64,000 nucleotides of DNA, taken from WHTX01 sp038255145 (lineage in GTDB: Bacteria; Actinomycetota; Acidimicrobiia; Acidimicrobiales; CAIXPF01). The translations under genes and the position numbers were made by a program. Where the stretch lies: contig JBBSLP010000012.1 of NCBI GenBank assembly GCA_038255145.1, positions 30,111 to 94,110 on the forward strand. Direction: 5' to 3'. The notes under the pieces are model-generated. The model was not told the origin of the DNA. It saw only the letters and a list, made by a program, of their open reading frames with translations, and searched no databases. Positions 44,414 to 52,340 of the stretch are shown piece by piece. How positions within the stretch are numbered: the first letter of the stretch is position 1; the number at the start of each line of letters is the position of its first letter.

Positions 44414-45421
44414 ATGCCCTCGCTGAAGACCGAGATCACCGAGATCGTGACCGGGTTGGGCATGCTCCCCTTCCACTCCCTCGGCGCCGCCCTGGCCGCC
44501 CGTCCGCCGCAGGTCGGCAACGTGGCCGACCCGGTGTGGGCCCGTCTGTCGGCTGCGCACCAGGGTGGCGACCACGGCGTCGAGCTGTCCGGGGCCTGGG
44601 CCAACGGGCGGGCCTTCCTCGAGGCCGCGGACGGGCTGCGGGGTCGAACACCCCGCACCATCGAGTGGAAGGGACCCGACAAGCCGCCGGGCTACGAGCT
44701 GCTGCCCGCCGACCTACGCATCGACCACGTGTTCCTGGTCAGCTGCAAGTACCTGTCCCGGGTGCTGCACAACGTCTCACCGGACCACCTCTTCGAGCGG
44801 GGCCTGGCCCAGCGCGGGGCGCGGGCCGAGGTGGACTGGTACCTGCGCAGCGCCCCGGCCGAGTACGGCGCCCTCTACGCCGGCGTGCGGGCCGAGCTGC
44901 ACGGCGAGCTCGACCTGCCCGCGTCGGTCAAGGACCTGACCAAGGGCCAACGCGACCACATCAAGGCCCGCTGCGCCCGCTCGTGGCCGGCGGCGGTGCA
45001 ACCGGACTACGAGGCCTTGTCGGTGGTGGTCAGCGAGGTGTCGGCCCGCACCTGGTCCCGGGCCGTCCCCACCCTGGCCGATCGCGAAGACCTCCTGTGG
45101 CGCCTCCTGAGGTTGACGAGTGCGCCGTACTTCATCCTCGGCAGCGCCGGTCAGGACCAACTGCGCCTGCGGGTGGGCACGCCGTGGGACTGGCGGCAAC
45201 GCTTCCGCCTCGTCGACCTCGACATCCGGCCCGAGCGCTCGGCCCAGCCCCTGGTGAGGTGGACGGCCGCCGTGCGTGACCTCGAGGCGGGGACCGAGCG
45301 CGAGGTGCGGGGCCACGTCGAGGTCCGCTGGAGCCACGGTCGCTTCTGCGGCCACCCCGAGGCCAAGGTCTACCTCGACACCCCCCACCGGGCCGTCCCC
45401 GGCTACTTCCCCCTCGATTGA
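44414..45421 (+). CDS. Unrecognised 335-residue protein
   Basis: Cytoplasmic, no signal peptide or membrane segment. It starts MPSLKTEITEIVTGLGMLPF. Notable stretches are ELSGAWANGRAFLEA, IDHVFLVSCKYLSRVLHNVSPDHLFERGL, GQRDHIKARCARSW, WRLLRLTSAPYFILGSAGQDQLRLRV and a final VRGHVEVRWSHGRFCGHPEAKVYLDT. The 'ID-x-V-F-L-V-S-C-K-Y' strand recalls the second half of a PD-(D/E)xK nuclease core (acidic residue, then xCK), and the closing HPEAKVYL also has an E-x-K; this is only a suggestion. ATG 44414. It stands alone, followed by a stem-loop. Confidence 0.7.
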   Translation: MPSLKTEITEIVTGLGMLPFHSLGAALAARPPQVGNVADPVWARLSAAHQGGDHGVELSGAWANGRAFLEAADGLRGRTPRTIEWKGPDKPPGYELLPADLRIDHVFLVSCKYLSRVLHNVSPDHLFERGLAQRGARAEVDWYLRSAPAEYGALYAGVRAELHGELDLPASVKDLTKGQRDHIKARCARSWPAAVQPDYEALSVVVSEVSARTWSRAVPTLADREDLLWRLLRLTSAPYFILGSAGQDQLRLRVGTPWDWRQRFRLVDLDIRPERSAQPLVRWTAAVRDLEAGTEREVRGHVEVRWSHGRFCGHPEAKVYLDTPHRAVPGYFPLD

Positions 45422-45468
45422 TCGTCAGCCACGGAGGCGCCGGGCCGACCGTCCGGGTCGGGCGCGGC

Positions 45469-45510
45469 GACGGCCGCCACCCCGTCAGCTTCGACGTGGT
45501 GGCGGCCGTC
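45469..45510. terminator. Stem-loop between convergent genes
   Basis: GACGGCCGCCACC and GGTGGCGGCCGTC form a perfect 13-bp stem around a 16-base loop. It lies between the + gene ending at 45421 and the - gene ending at 45553 and could stop transcription from either side. Confidence 0.65.
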
Positions 45511-45525
45511 CGGCACCGTGGTCCA

Positions 45526-45541
45526 ACCGCCCTCAGGCGGT
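45526..45541 (-). terminator. Short hairpin after the substrate-binding-protein gene
   Basis: ACCGCC, loop CTCA, GGCGGT: a compact 6-bp stem 12 bases beyond the stop of the leftward gene. Confidence 0.5.
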
Positions 45542-45552
45542 CGGGGACACGA

Positions 45553-47163
45553 TCAGCCGCACTTGCTGGTGGCCTGGTCCCAGGCGCAGTTCTGCGACTT
45601 GCCGTTCAGCTCGATGACGTCACTCTTGGTCACCCAGGCCTGGCTGGCCGAATCGAACTGCTGGAACACGCCGCCCTCGATGGCGAAGGCATCCTTGTTG
45701 CCGTTGAGCTGCTCACGGATGCCGGGCAGGGTGTAGGCGTTGTCCATGTCCAGGCCCCGCATGGCCAGAGCGAAGTTGGTGCGGGTGAGCCCGCCCTCGA
45801 GCTGGCCGGCGATGATCAGGGACTGCACGAAGGACCAGCCGTAGCCGCCCATGCCCGCACCGAGCAGGCTGGACGAGTCGGGATCGATGCCGACCTTGGT
45901 CAGCTCGGTGCGCATCCACGCCACGAAGGCGTCGTTGGCCTGCGACTTGTCCCGCAGGTCCTTGGCGCCGGGGTTGAAGATCCACCAACCGTTGGAGGCG
46001 GACCCGTCACCGCCGACCTTCTCCTTGCTCACGAACGAGGTGCCCGAGCAGGTGAAGGGCTGGAACAGGTACTTGGCCGACTCCTTCATGCCGTTCTCCG
46101 ACGCCTCGATCACCGTCTGGGTGCACGGGGTGGCGGCGAGCATGGCGATGAAGACGTCGGGGCTACCGGCGGCGAGGGTGGTCATGGGGTCCTTGACCGT
46201 CGGGGCCTGGGCCTCGATGGTCTCCGACGTGAACTCGACCTTGTCCTTGAGGAGGTCCGACTGGGCCACGTAGGCCTTGAAGGTCTGGTCGTACACCTTG
46301 CCGAAGTCGTTGTTCATGACCAGGGCGGCGACCTTCATCTTGTCGGGGAACTCGTCGGCGCGCTCCTCCAGGAACGAACCCCACAGGATGGCCTCGGTCG
46401 CGTACGACGGCGCCGGCGCTCCCGTGGTCCACGGGTGGTTCACCGGATCGCCCCAGGCCGGGTGGGCCGTCATGGCGAAGGGGTGGGGGATGCAGCGCTC
46501 GTTGAGCTTGCCGTAGACCTTCATGGTGCTGGGCGTGCCCAGGGTCCACACGGCGAAGACCCTGTCCGAGTCGATCAGCTCGTCGACGATCGGAATGGTC
46601 CGAGCGGGGTCGTAGCCGTCGTCCTTGACGATGTAGTCGATCGTCCGGGTCTTGCCCAGGGAGTCCTTGAACGCGCCCGCGGCCCCGTAGTAGTCGAAGA
46701 TCGTCTTCATGCCCCGGGCGTAGTTGTTGTAGTCGGCGAACGTGCCCGACTGGGCGATCGCCTGGCCGAGCTTGACGGTGGTGTCCGTCAGGCCCTCGGT
46801 GTTCGACCAGCCCGCCGGGCATTTCGACATGTCGATGGTGAAGCCTTCGGGCCCCTTGACCGACTTACCGTCGGCCGACAGGCCCCAGCCCTCGGACTTG
46901 GCCCGGGCCACGACGGCGGCCCGCTGCTCGACCCACAGCTTCTCCCACCCGTCCATGGTGGTGGGCAGCGGCGCGGCGGCCGTCGTCGGCGTCGTCGACC
47001 CAGCGGCCTCGGTCGTCGTCGAGCCCTTGAGGGCGTTGTTGATGTTGGCGTCCACGGTGCCCGCCGAACCCGATTCGCCGTCGTCGCCGCCGCCGCAGGA
47101 TGCGGCCAGAAGTGAGAGGCAGATCAAGCCTGCGCCGAGCACCCTCGAGTGCTTCTTGTTCAC
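45553..47163 (-). CDS. Lipoprotein substrate-binding protein, branched-chain amino-acid type
   Basis: 536 residues. The signal peptide ends in the lipobox LAASC (Cys23), followed by a Gly/Asp/Thr-rich linker. The body is a type I periplasmic-binding-protein fold: VKLGQAIAQSGTFADY, NYARGMKTIFDYYGA, YIVKDDGYDPARTIPIVDELID and a second lobe with MKVAALVMNNDFGKVYDQTF. Such Leu/Ile/Val-binding relatives take up amino acids, amides, urea or aromatic acids; no permease or ATPase genes adjoin it, so the ligand is open. The GTG at 47163 with a GGAGGGGGA ribosome site is preferred to the upstream in-frame codon because it puts the n-region (NKKHSR) first. A hairpin follows the stop. Confidence 0.9.
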   Translation of the reverse strand: MNKKHSRVLGAGLICLSLLAASCGGGDDGESGSAGTVDANINNALKGSTTTEAAGSTTPTTAAAPLPTTMDGWEKLWVEQRAAVVARAKSEGWGLSADGKSVKGPEGFTIDMSKCPAGWSNTEGLTDTTVKLGQAIAQSGTFADYNNYARGMKTIFDYYGAAGAFKDSLGKTRTIDYIVKDDGYDPARTIPIVDELIDSDRVFAVWTLGTPSTMKVYGKLNERCIPHPFAMTAHPAWGDPVNHPWTTGAPAPSYATEAILWGSFLEERADEFPDKMKVAALVMNNDFGKVYDQTFKAYVAQSDLLKDKVEFTSETIEAQAPTVKDPMTTLAAGSPDVFIAMLAATPCTQTVIEASENGMKESAKYLFQPFTCSGTSFVSKEKVGGDGSASNGWWIFNPGAKDLRDKSQANDAFVAWMRTELTKVGIDPDSSSLLGAGMGGYGWSFVQSLIIAGQLEGGLTRTNFALAMRGLDMDNAYTLPGIREQLNGNKDAFAIEGGVFQQFDSASQAWVTKSDVIELNGKSQNCAWDQATSKCG

Positions 47164-47373
47164 GTTCCCCCTCCGCGACGCGGAGTTCCGCGCCGGTAGC
47201 AAGCCCACCCGAACGTCTTGAAACGGGCGTCGCGACCGTAGTCACAAACTGCAACCAGTGCACCATCACCCCCTGGGAAAATCTCCCCGGATCGCTGCTG
47301 ATAGGACGTCAGGGCCGTCACGACGGCAACGCCACCGGCGCACCGGCGCCGTCGTGGCTGGCAGCATGGAGCC

Positions 47374-48138
47374 GTGCCCCCCTCCCCCGCCGACCACCAC
47401 CTCGCTGCCGAACTGGCCTCCCTGGCCGGGGTCCGCCTGCTCCGGCTGCGCACCGAGGGGCTCGACGCCGACACCCTGCGCCGCCGGGGCGACCGCGAGG
47501 CCGACGACCTGCTGGTGGCCGCCCTGCGCCGGGCCCGCCCCGCCGACGGCCTGCTGTCCGAGGAATCCCTCGATGACCAGACCCGCCTCGACCACGCCCG
47601 GGTGTGGATCGTCGACCCCCTCGACGGCACCCGGGAGTTCGGCGAGGCCGGCCGCGTCGACTGGGCCGTCCACGTGGCCCTGACCATCGCCGGGGAGGCG
47701 GTCTGTGGTTGCGTGGCCCTGCCCGCCCAGGGCCTGGTCCTGTCCACGGTCTCGCCGCCGCCGACCCCGCCCATGGTGGGCCGGCCCCGCCTGGTGGTCA
47801 GCCGCAGCCGGCCCCCGGCCCTGGTCGGCCCCGTGGCCGCCGCCCTCGACGCCGAGCTGGTGGAGATGGGCTCGGCGGGGGCCAAGGTGGCGGCGGTGAT
47901 CACCGGCCGGGCCGACGTCTACCTGCACGCCGGGGGCATGTACGAGTGGGACTCGTGCGCCCCCGTGGCCGTGGCCCTGGCCGCAGGCCTGCACTGCAGC
48001 CGCATCGACGGCTCCCCGCTGCGCTACAACAACGCCGATCCCCTCCTGCCCGACCTGCTGGTGTGCCGGCCCGAACTGGCCGCCGCCACCCTCGAGGCCA
48101 TCGCCGCGGCCCAAGCTGGTGACCGGGTGGGAGGATGA
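47374..48138 (+). CDS. CysQ-like 3'(2'),5'-bisphosphate nucleotidase / inositol monophosphatase family, copy 1
   Basis: 254 residues of the FIG superfamily. The metal motif LLSEESL and WIVDPLDGTREF supply the Glu and Asp ligands, and the late motif is YEWDSCAPVAVALAAGLHCS. Actinobacterial CysQ removes 3'-phosphate from PAP in sulfate assimilation; inositol-phosphate or fructose-bisphosphate activity is possible. GTG 47374. Its TGA overlaps the hydratase ATG. A close paralogue lies on the other side of that gene at 48971, sharing the VDPLDG, GSAGAK, YEW and GLHCSRIDGS blocks. Confidence 0.87.
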   Translation: MPPSPADHHLAAELASLAGVRLLRLRTEGLDADTLRRRGDREADDLLVAALRRARPADGLLSEESLDDQTRLDHARVWIVDPLDGTREFGEAGRVDWAVHVALTIAGEAVCGCVALPAQGLVLSTVSPPPTPPMVGRPRLVVSRSRPPALVGPVAAALDAELVEMGSAGAKVAAVITGRADVYLHAGGMYEWDSCAPVAVALAAGLHCSRIDGSPLRYNNADPLLPDLLVCRPELAAATLEAIAAAQAGDRVGG

Positions 48139-48974
48139 CGGCCATGACCGCAGGGGACCCGGTGCTCAAGGCCGTGCGCTACGAGGTGGACGATGGCGTC
48201 GCCACCATCACGTTGGCCCGACCTCATCGCCTCAACGCGTGGACCGGCCGCATGCACGCCGAGTACCGCACGTGCCTGCAGTTGGCCGAGGACGACACCT
48301 CGGTGGGGGCCATCGTCATCACCGGCGAGGGCCGGGGCTTCTGCGCCGGGGCCGACAGTGCCGCCCTCGAGGGCCATGTGGCCAAGGGTGGCTACGACAA
48401 CGGCCTGCGCGAGCGCCCGGCCCGCCCCGGGTTCGGCGTCTTCGGGGCGTTCGACCACGACTTCGCCTTCAACTTCGGGCTGACCAAGCCCACCCTGGCC
48501 GCCATCAACGGCGCCGCCGCCGGTGTGGGCCTGGTCCTGGCCTGCTACTGCGACCTGCGCTTCGCCGCGGCGGGGGCCAAGCTCACCACCGCCCACGGCA
48601 AGCTCAACCTGCCCGCCGAGTACGGGCTGTCGTGGCTCCTGCCCCGCATGATCGGGCTGACCCGGGCCAACGACCTCCTGTTCTCGTCCCGGGTGGTGTT
48701 GGCGGAGGAGGCCGAACGCATCGGGCTGGTCAACGCCACCTGGCCGGCGGACGAGCTGCTCGAGCGCACCTACGCCTACGCCCGCAACCTGATCGCCACG
48801 GTGTCCCCCCACTCCCTGGCCGCGAGCAAGCACCAGGTCTACCTGGACCTGCACCGGGACGTGGGCAGCGCCGTGCTCGACTCGGGCGAGCGGCTCGAGG
48901 CCATGATGCGTGAGCCCGCCTTCCGCGAGGGGGTGGCGGCCCTGCTCGAGAAGCGTCCGCCCAACTTCCGGTGA
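48135..48974 (+). CDS. Enoyl-CoA hydratase/isomerase family protein
   Basis: 279 residues of the crotonase fold. Oxyanion-hole blocks are GEGRGFCAGADSAALEGH and AINGAAAGVGLVLACYCDLRFAA; the usual catalytic Glu region is AHGKLNLPAEYGLSWLLPRMIG. It probably hydrates or isomerises an enoyl-CoA in fatty-acid breakdown. The ATG at 48135 overlaps the first CysQ-like gene and its stop overlaps the second (GTGA), so all three are co-translated. Why a hydratase sits between two phosphatases is not clear. Confidence 0.9.
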   Translation: MTAMTAGDPVLKAVRYEVDDGVATITLARPHRLNAWTGRMHAEYRTCLQLAEDDTSVGAIVITGEGRGFCAGADSAALEGHVAKGGYDNGLRERPARPGFGVFGAFDHDFAFNFGLTKPTLAAINGAAAGVGLVLACYCDLRFAAAGAKLTTAHGKLNLPAEYGLSWLLPRMIGLTRANDLLFSSRVVLAEEAERIGLVNATWPADELLERTYAYARNLIATVSPHSLAASKHQVYLDLHRDVGSAVLDSGERLEAMMREPAFREGVAALLEKRPPNFR

Positions 48975-49804
48975 CCGACCCCGAACGCGACCCGGAGCAC
49001 GAACCCGAAGACGACCACCAGCTGGCCGCCCGTCTGGCCACGGAGACCGGCGAATTGCTCATGCGCGTGCGTGAGGAGCTGCTGGCCCGGGGCACGTCGA
49101 GCTGGGAGCTGGAGTCGGCCGGGGACTCCCTGGCCCACGACCTGCTGGTCGAGGAGTTGGCCCGGGCCCGGCCCGACGACGCCGTGCTCTCCGAGGAGGG
49201 GGCCGACAACAAGGTGCGGTTGACCACCCCCCGGGTGTGGATCGTCGACCCCCTCGACGGTTCCAACGAGTTCGGCACCCCGCCCCGCACCGACTGGGCC
49301 GTGCACGTGGCTCTGGTCGAAGGGGGCCGCCCCATCGCCGGGGCCGTGTCCCTGCCTGCGGTGGGCGTCACCCTGGCCACCGAGCCCGCCCCCGTGCTGC
49401 CCCCGCCGGTCAAGGGCCCGCCCCGGGTGGTGGCCAGCCGTTGGCACCCCTCGGCTGCGGCCCAGGTGGTGGCCGGGGGCCTGAGCGCCCGGATCATCGG
49501 GCTGGGGTCGGCGGGGGCCAAGGCCATGGCCGTGGTCCTGGGCCACGCCGACATCTACGCCCACTCGGGTGGACAGTACGAGTGGGACAACTGCGCGCCG
49601 GTGGCCGTGGCTCTGGCCGCGGGCCTGCACTGCAGCCGCATCGACGGCTCCGAGCTGATCTACAACAACACCAGCGTCTACCTGCCCGACTTCCTCATCT
49701 GTCGCCCCGAGCTGGCCGATCGCTGCCTGTCGCTGCTCAGCGATGCCCTGCAGCGGGGCCGGGGTCCGCAGCGCCGGGCCTGGCAGCGCGACGACGACTG
49801 GTAG
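48971..49804 (+). CDS. CysQ-like 3'(2'),5'-bisphosphate nucleotidase / inositol monophosphatase family, copy 2
   Basis: 277 residues, with an acidic N-terminal tail (ERDPEHEPEDDH). Metal motifs: VLSEEGADN, WIVDPLDGSNEF and YEWDNCAPVAVALAAGLHCS. It is a paralogue of the gene at 47374, about 30-odd residues longer at the N-terminus overall. The GTG start overlaps the hydratase stop. Two copies with intact metal sites suggest divided substrates (for example PAP and an inositol or sugar phosphate). Confidence 0.87.
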   Translation: MTDPERDPEHEPEDDHQLAARLATETGELLMRVREELLARGTSSWELESAGDSLAHDLLVEELARARPDDAVLSEEGADNKVRLTTPRVWIVDPLDGSNEFGTPPRTDWAVHVALVEGGRPIAGAVSLPAVGVTLATEPAPVLPPPVKGPPRVVASRWHPSAAAQVVAGGLSARIIGLGSAGAKAMAVVLGHADIYAHSGGQYEWDNCAPVAVALAAGLHCSRIDGSELIYNNTSVYLPDFLICRPELADRCLSLLSDALQRGRGPQRRAWQRDDDW

Positions 49805-49869
49805 CTGCCGGTAGCCGCAGCTGCCTGCTGCCTGCTGGTAGCGGTGCCCGGGCCGTCAGACTGGGGAGC

Positions 49870-51477
49870 GTGGCCGCCCCCCTCGCCTCGACATCACCGT
49901 CCGCCGCGTCCGCGCCCGCCGACCTCGAGTTCGGCACCTTCTCGGACACCCCGCCGTGGCTGGTCGACCCCCTGCACATGCCGTGGCGACGGCGGGTGCC
50001 GGTGCTGCGCTCGACGACCAAGCGCCTGGTGCCCCAGCTCACCCGGCCCACCCGCTACCCCCCGGGGCTGCGGGTGCTCACGACGGTGCGGCGCCTGGGC
50101 TGGGGAGCGCTGCCGGCGCTGACCAAGCGGGGCAAGCCGGAGCTGCGCTCCGAGCTGTCCCGACGCCTGCGCATCGCCGCGGAGCAGCTGGGGCCGACGT
50201 ACATCAAGCTGGGCCAGATCATCTCCTCGGGCGAGGGGCTGTTCCCGGCTGAGCTGGTGGGCGAGTTCGCCAAGCTGCGTGACCGGGTGCCGCCGGAGAC
50301 GTTCGAGGACATCCGGGCCGTGGTCGAGGAAGACCTGGGTGCTCCTCTCGAGCAGCTGTTCTCCAGCTTCTCCACCGAGCCCCTGGCGGCGGCGTCCATC
50401 GCCCAGGTGCACGCTGCGCTGCTGCGCGACGGCACCCCGGTCGTGGTCAAGGTGCAGCGGCCCCTGGTGGCCAGCCTGGTGCGCAAGGACCTCAAGGTCA
50501 TGGCCTGGCTGGCGCCGTTCCTCATCGGGCGAATCCCGGTGTCGGCCCTGGCCAACCCCCCGGCCCTGGTCGAGCTGTTCGCCGAGACCATCACCGAGGA
50601 GCTCGACTTCCGCCTCGAGGCCGAGAACATGTTGGACGTGGCCCGGTCGTTGACCGAGCTGGGTCAGCGCACCTTCGTCGTGCCCCGCCCCCACCCCACC
50701 CTGGTCACCCGACGGGTCCTGGTCATGGAGCGCCTCGACGGCTTCAAGTTCGACGATGTGGCCGGCATGCGGGCGGCGGGGGTCGACACCGCGGCGGTGA
50801 TCCGGGCGGGGATGATCGCCTTCCTCGAGGGGTGCATGCTCAAGGGCCTGTTCCACGGCGACCTGCACGGTGGGAACCTGTTCGTGCGGCCCGACGGTCG
50901 CACGGCGCTGTTGGACTACGGCATCACCGCCCGCATGACCGACGTCCAACGCCACGCCTTCCTGCGCCTGCTGATGTCGGCGTCCATGAACGACCTGCGG
51001 GGCCAGCTGGCCGCCATGCGCGACCTGGGGGCGCTGCCGGCGGACACCGACCTCGATGCCGTGGCCGCCGACCTGGGTCTGGACCTGCCCCCGGTGGATC
51101 CCACCACGCTCTCGCCTGAGGAGCTGACCAAGGAGATCCAGCGCTCGGTGAAGGCGCTGCTGGGTTACGGGGCGGCCATGCCCAAGGTGCTGATGCTGTT
51201 CGTGAAGAACATGGTGTTCCTGGATGGGGCCATCGCCACCCTGGCGCCTGACCTGGACCTGTTCGGCGAGGTGGCCTTCATCGCCACCCACTTCGCCACC
51301 ACCCACGGCCAGGCCATCGCTTCGGAGCTGGGGGTGGATCCCAACACGTACCGGATGGACCTCGACGGCATCAAGGCCGGCTTCGGTGTCGATCCCGAGG
51401 AGGCCACGGGTCTGACCTACGCCGAGCTCCGCGAGCGGCGGGAGCTGATCCGGGGCCGTCTGCGTGGTCGCGGCTGA
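49870..51477 (+). CDS. UbiB / ABC1-type atypical kinase
   Basis: 535 residues. The family motifs are all present: GPTYIKLGQIISSGEGLFPAEL (KxGQ), AAASIAQVHAA (the Ala-rich loop replacing the kinase glycine loop), PVVVKVQRP (Lys), TEELDFRLEAENM (ExD), FHGDLHGGNLFV (catalytic) and LLDYGITAR, a DYG in place of DFG. UbiB proteins are ATPases needed for quinone or lipid handling at the membrane. The usual C-terminal membrane helix pair is only weakly visible here (PKVLMLFVKNMVFLDGA). GTG 49870, 65 bases after the CysQ-like gene. Confidence 0.9.
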   Translation: MAAPLASTSPSAASAPADLEFGTFSDTPPWLVDPLHMPWRRRVPVLRSTTKRLVPQLTRPTRYPPGLRVLTTVRRLGWGALPALTKRGKPELRSELSRRLRIAAEQLGPTYIKLGQIISSGEGLFPAELVGEFAKLRDRVPPETFEDIRAVVEEDLGAPLEQLFSSFSTEPLAAASIAQVHAALLRDGTPVVVKVQRPLVASLVRKDLKVMAWLAPFLIGRIPVSALANPPALVELFAETITEELDFRLEAENMLDVARSLTELGQRTFVVPRPHPTLVTRRVLVMERLDGFKFDDVAGMRAAGVDTAAVIRAGMIAFLEGCMLKGLFHGDLHGGNLFVRPDGRTALLDYGITARMTDVQRHAFLRLLMSASMNDLRGQLAAMRDLGALPADTDLDAVAADLGLDLPPVDPTTLSPEELTKEIQRSVKALLGYGAAMPKVLMLFVKNMVFLDGAIATLAPDLDLFGEVAFIATHFATTHGQAIASELGVDPNTYRMDLDGIKAGFGVDPEEATGLTYAELRERRELIRGRLRGRG

Positions 51478-51637
51478 CCAACGGCTGGGGGCGGCGAGCC
51501 TGCTACGGGCCATGTTCTCCGCTGACACCGTTCAGGCGAATCGATATCGAATCGGCGGAACGGAGTCGGTCCCGGGTGCCCCCCGGTCGGCCGGTTCGAG
51601 CGCGAGCGGCTGCGGGCGGGCCGGTAGCGTGCCCGCC

Positions 51638-52297
51638 GTGCGCATGGTGATCGCCCGTTGCAACGTGGACTACGCCGGTCGGCTCACCGCCCACCTGTCC
51701 TCCGCGGTGCGCCTGCTGATGGTCAAGGCCGACGGCTCGGTGCTGGTGCACGCCGACGGTGGGGCCTACAAGCCCCTGAACTGGATGAACCCGCCCAACG
51801 TGCTCATCGAGGAGGCCGAGCGCTGGGTGGTGCGCAACCCCAAGGGGGAGACGCTGACCATCAACCTCGAGCAGGTCCTCGCCGACCACAACTACGAGCT
51901 GGGCGCCGACCCCGGCCTGCAGAAGGACGGCGTCGAGGCCCACCTCCAGGAGCTGCTGGCCGCCAACCCCACGGTGCTGGGCGAGGGCCTCAAGCTCGTG
52001 CGCCGGGAGTACCCCACCGACATCGGCCCCGTCGACCTGCTGTGCCGTGACGCCGACGGCGGCGCCGTGGCCGTCGAGGTCAAGCGCCGCGGCGACATCG
52101 ACGGGGTCGAGCAGCTGGCCCGCTACCTCGAACGACTGAACCTCGACCCCCGGCTACGACCGGTGCGGGGCATGTTCGTGGCCCAGGTCATCCGCCCCCA
52201 GGCCCGGGTCCTCGCCCTCGACCGCGGCCTGGCCTGCGTCGAGGTCGACTACGACGAGCTCCGCGGTTTCGAACGGGACCAGTTCAGCCTGTTCTGA
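51638..52297 (+). CDS. nucS: Mismatch-specific endonuclease NucS/EndoMS
   Basis: 219 residues. NucS cuts both strands at G-T, G-G and T-T mismatches and replaces MutS-MutL repair in actinobacteria. The N-terminal domain shows VIARCNVDYAGRLTAHL and YKPLNWMNPPN; the nuclease domain has the PD-(D/E)xK core IGPVDLL (Asp133) and VAVEVKRR (Glu147, Lys149). The last five residues, QFSLF, look like a sliding-clamp-binding motif as found at the NucS C-terminus. GTG 51638 starts the protein at VRMVIARCNV; longer in-frame starts have no homology. Confidence 0.95.
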   Translation: MRMVIARCNVDYAGRLTAHLSSAVRLLMVKADGSVLVHADGGAYKPLNWMNPPNVLIEEAERWVVRNPKGETLTINLEQVLADHNYELGADPGLQKDGVEAHLQELLAANPTVLGEGLKLVRREYPTDIGPVDLLCRDADGGAVAVEVKRRGDIDGVEQLARYLERLNLDPRLRPVRGMFVAQVIRPQARVLALDRGLACVEVDYDELRGFERDQFSLF

Positions 52298-52340
52298 CGA
52301 CTTCGAGCTCGACCGCCGGGCCCGAGCGACCGCCTGACGC

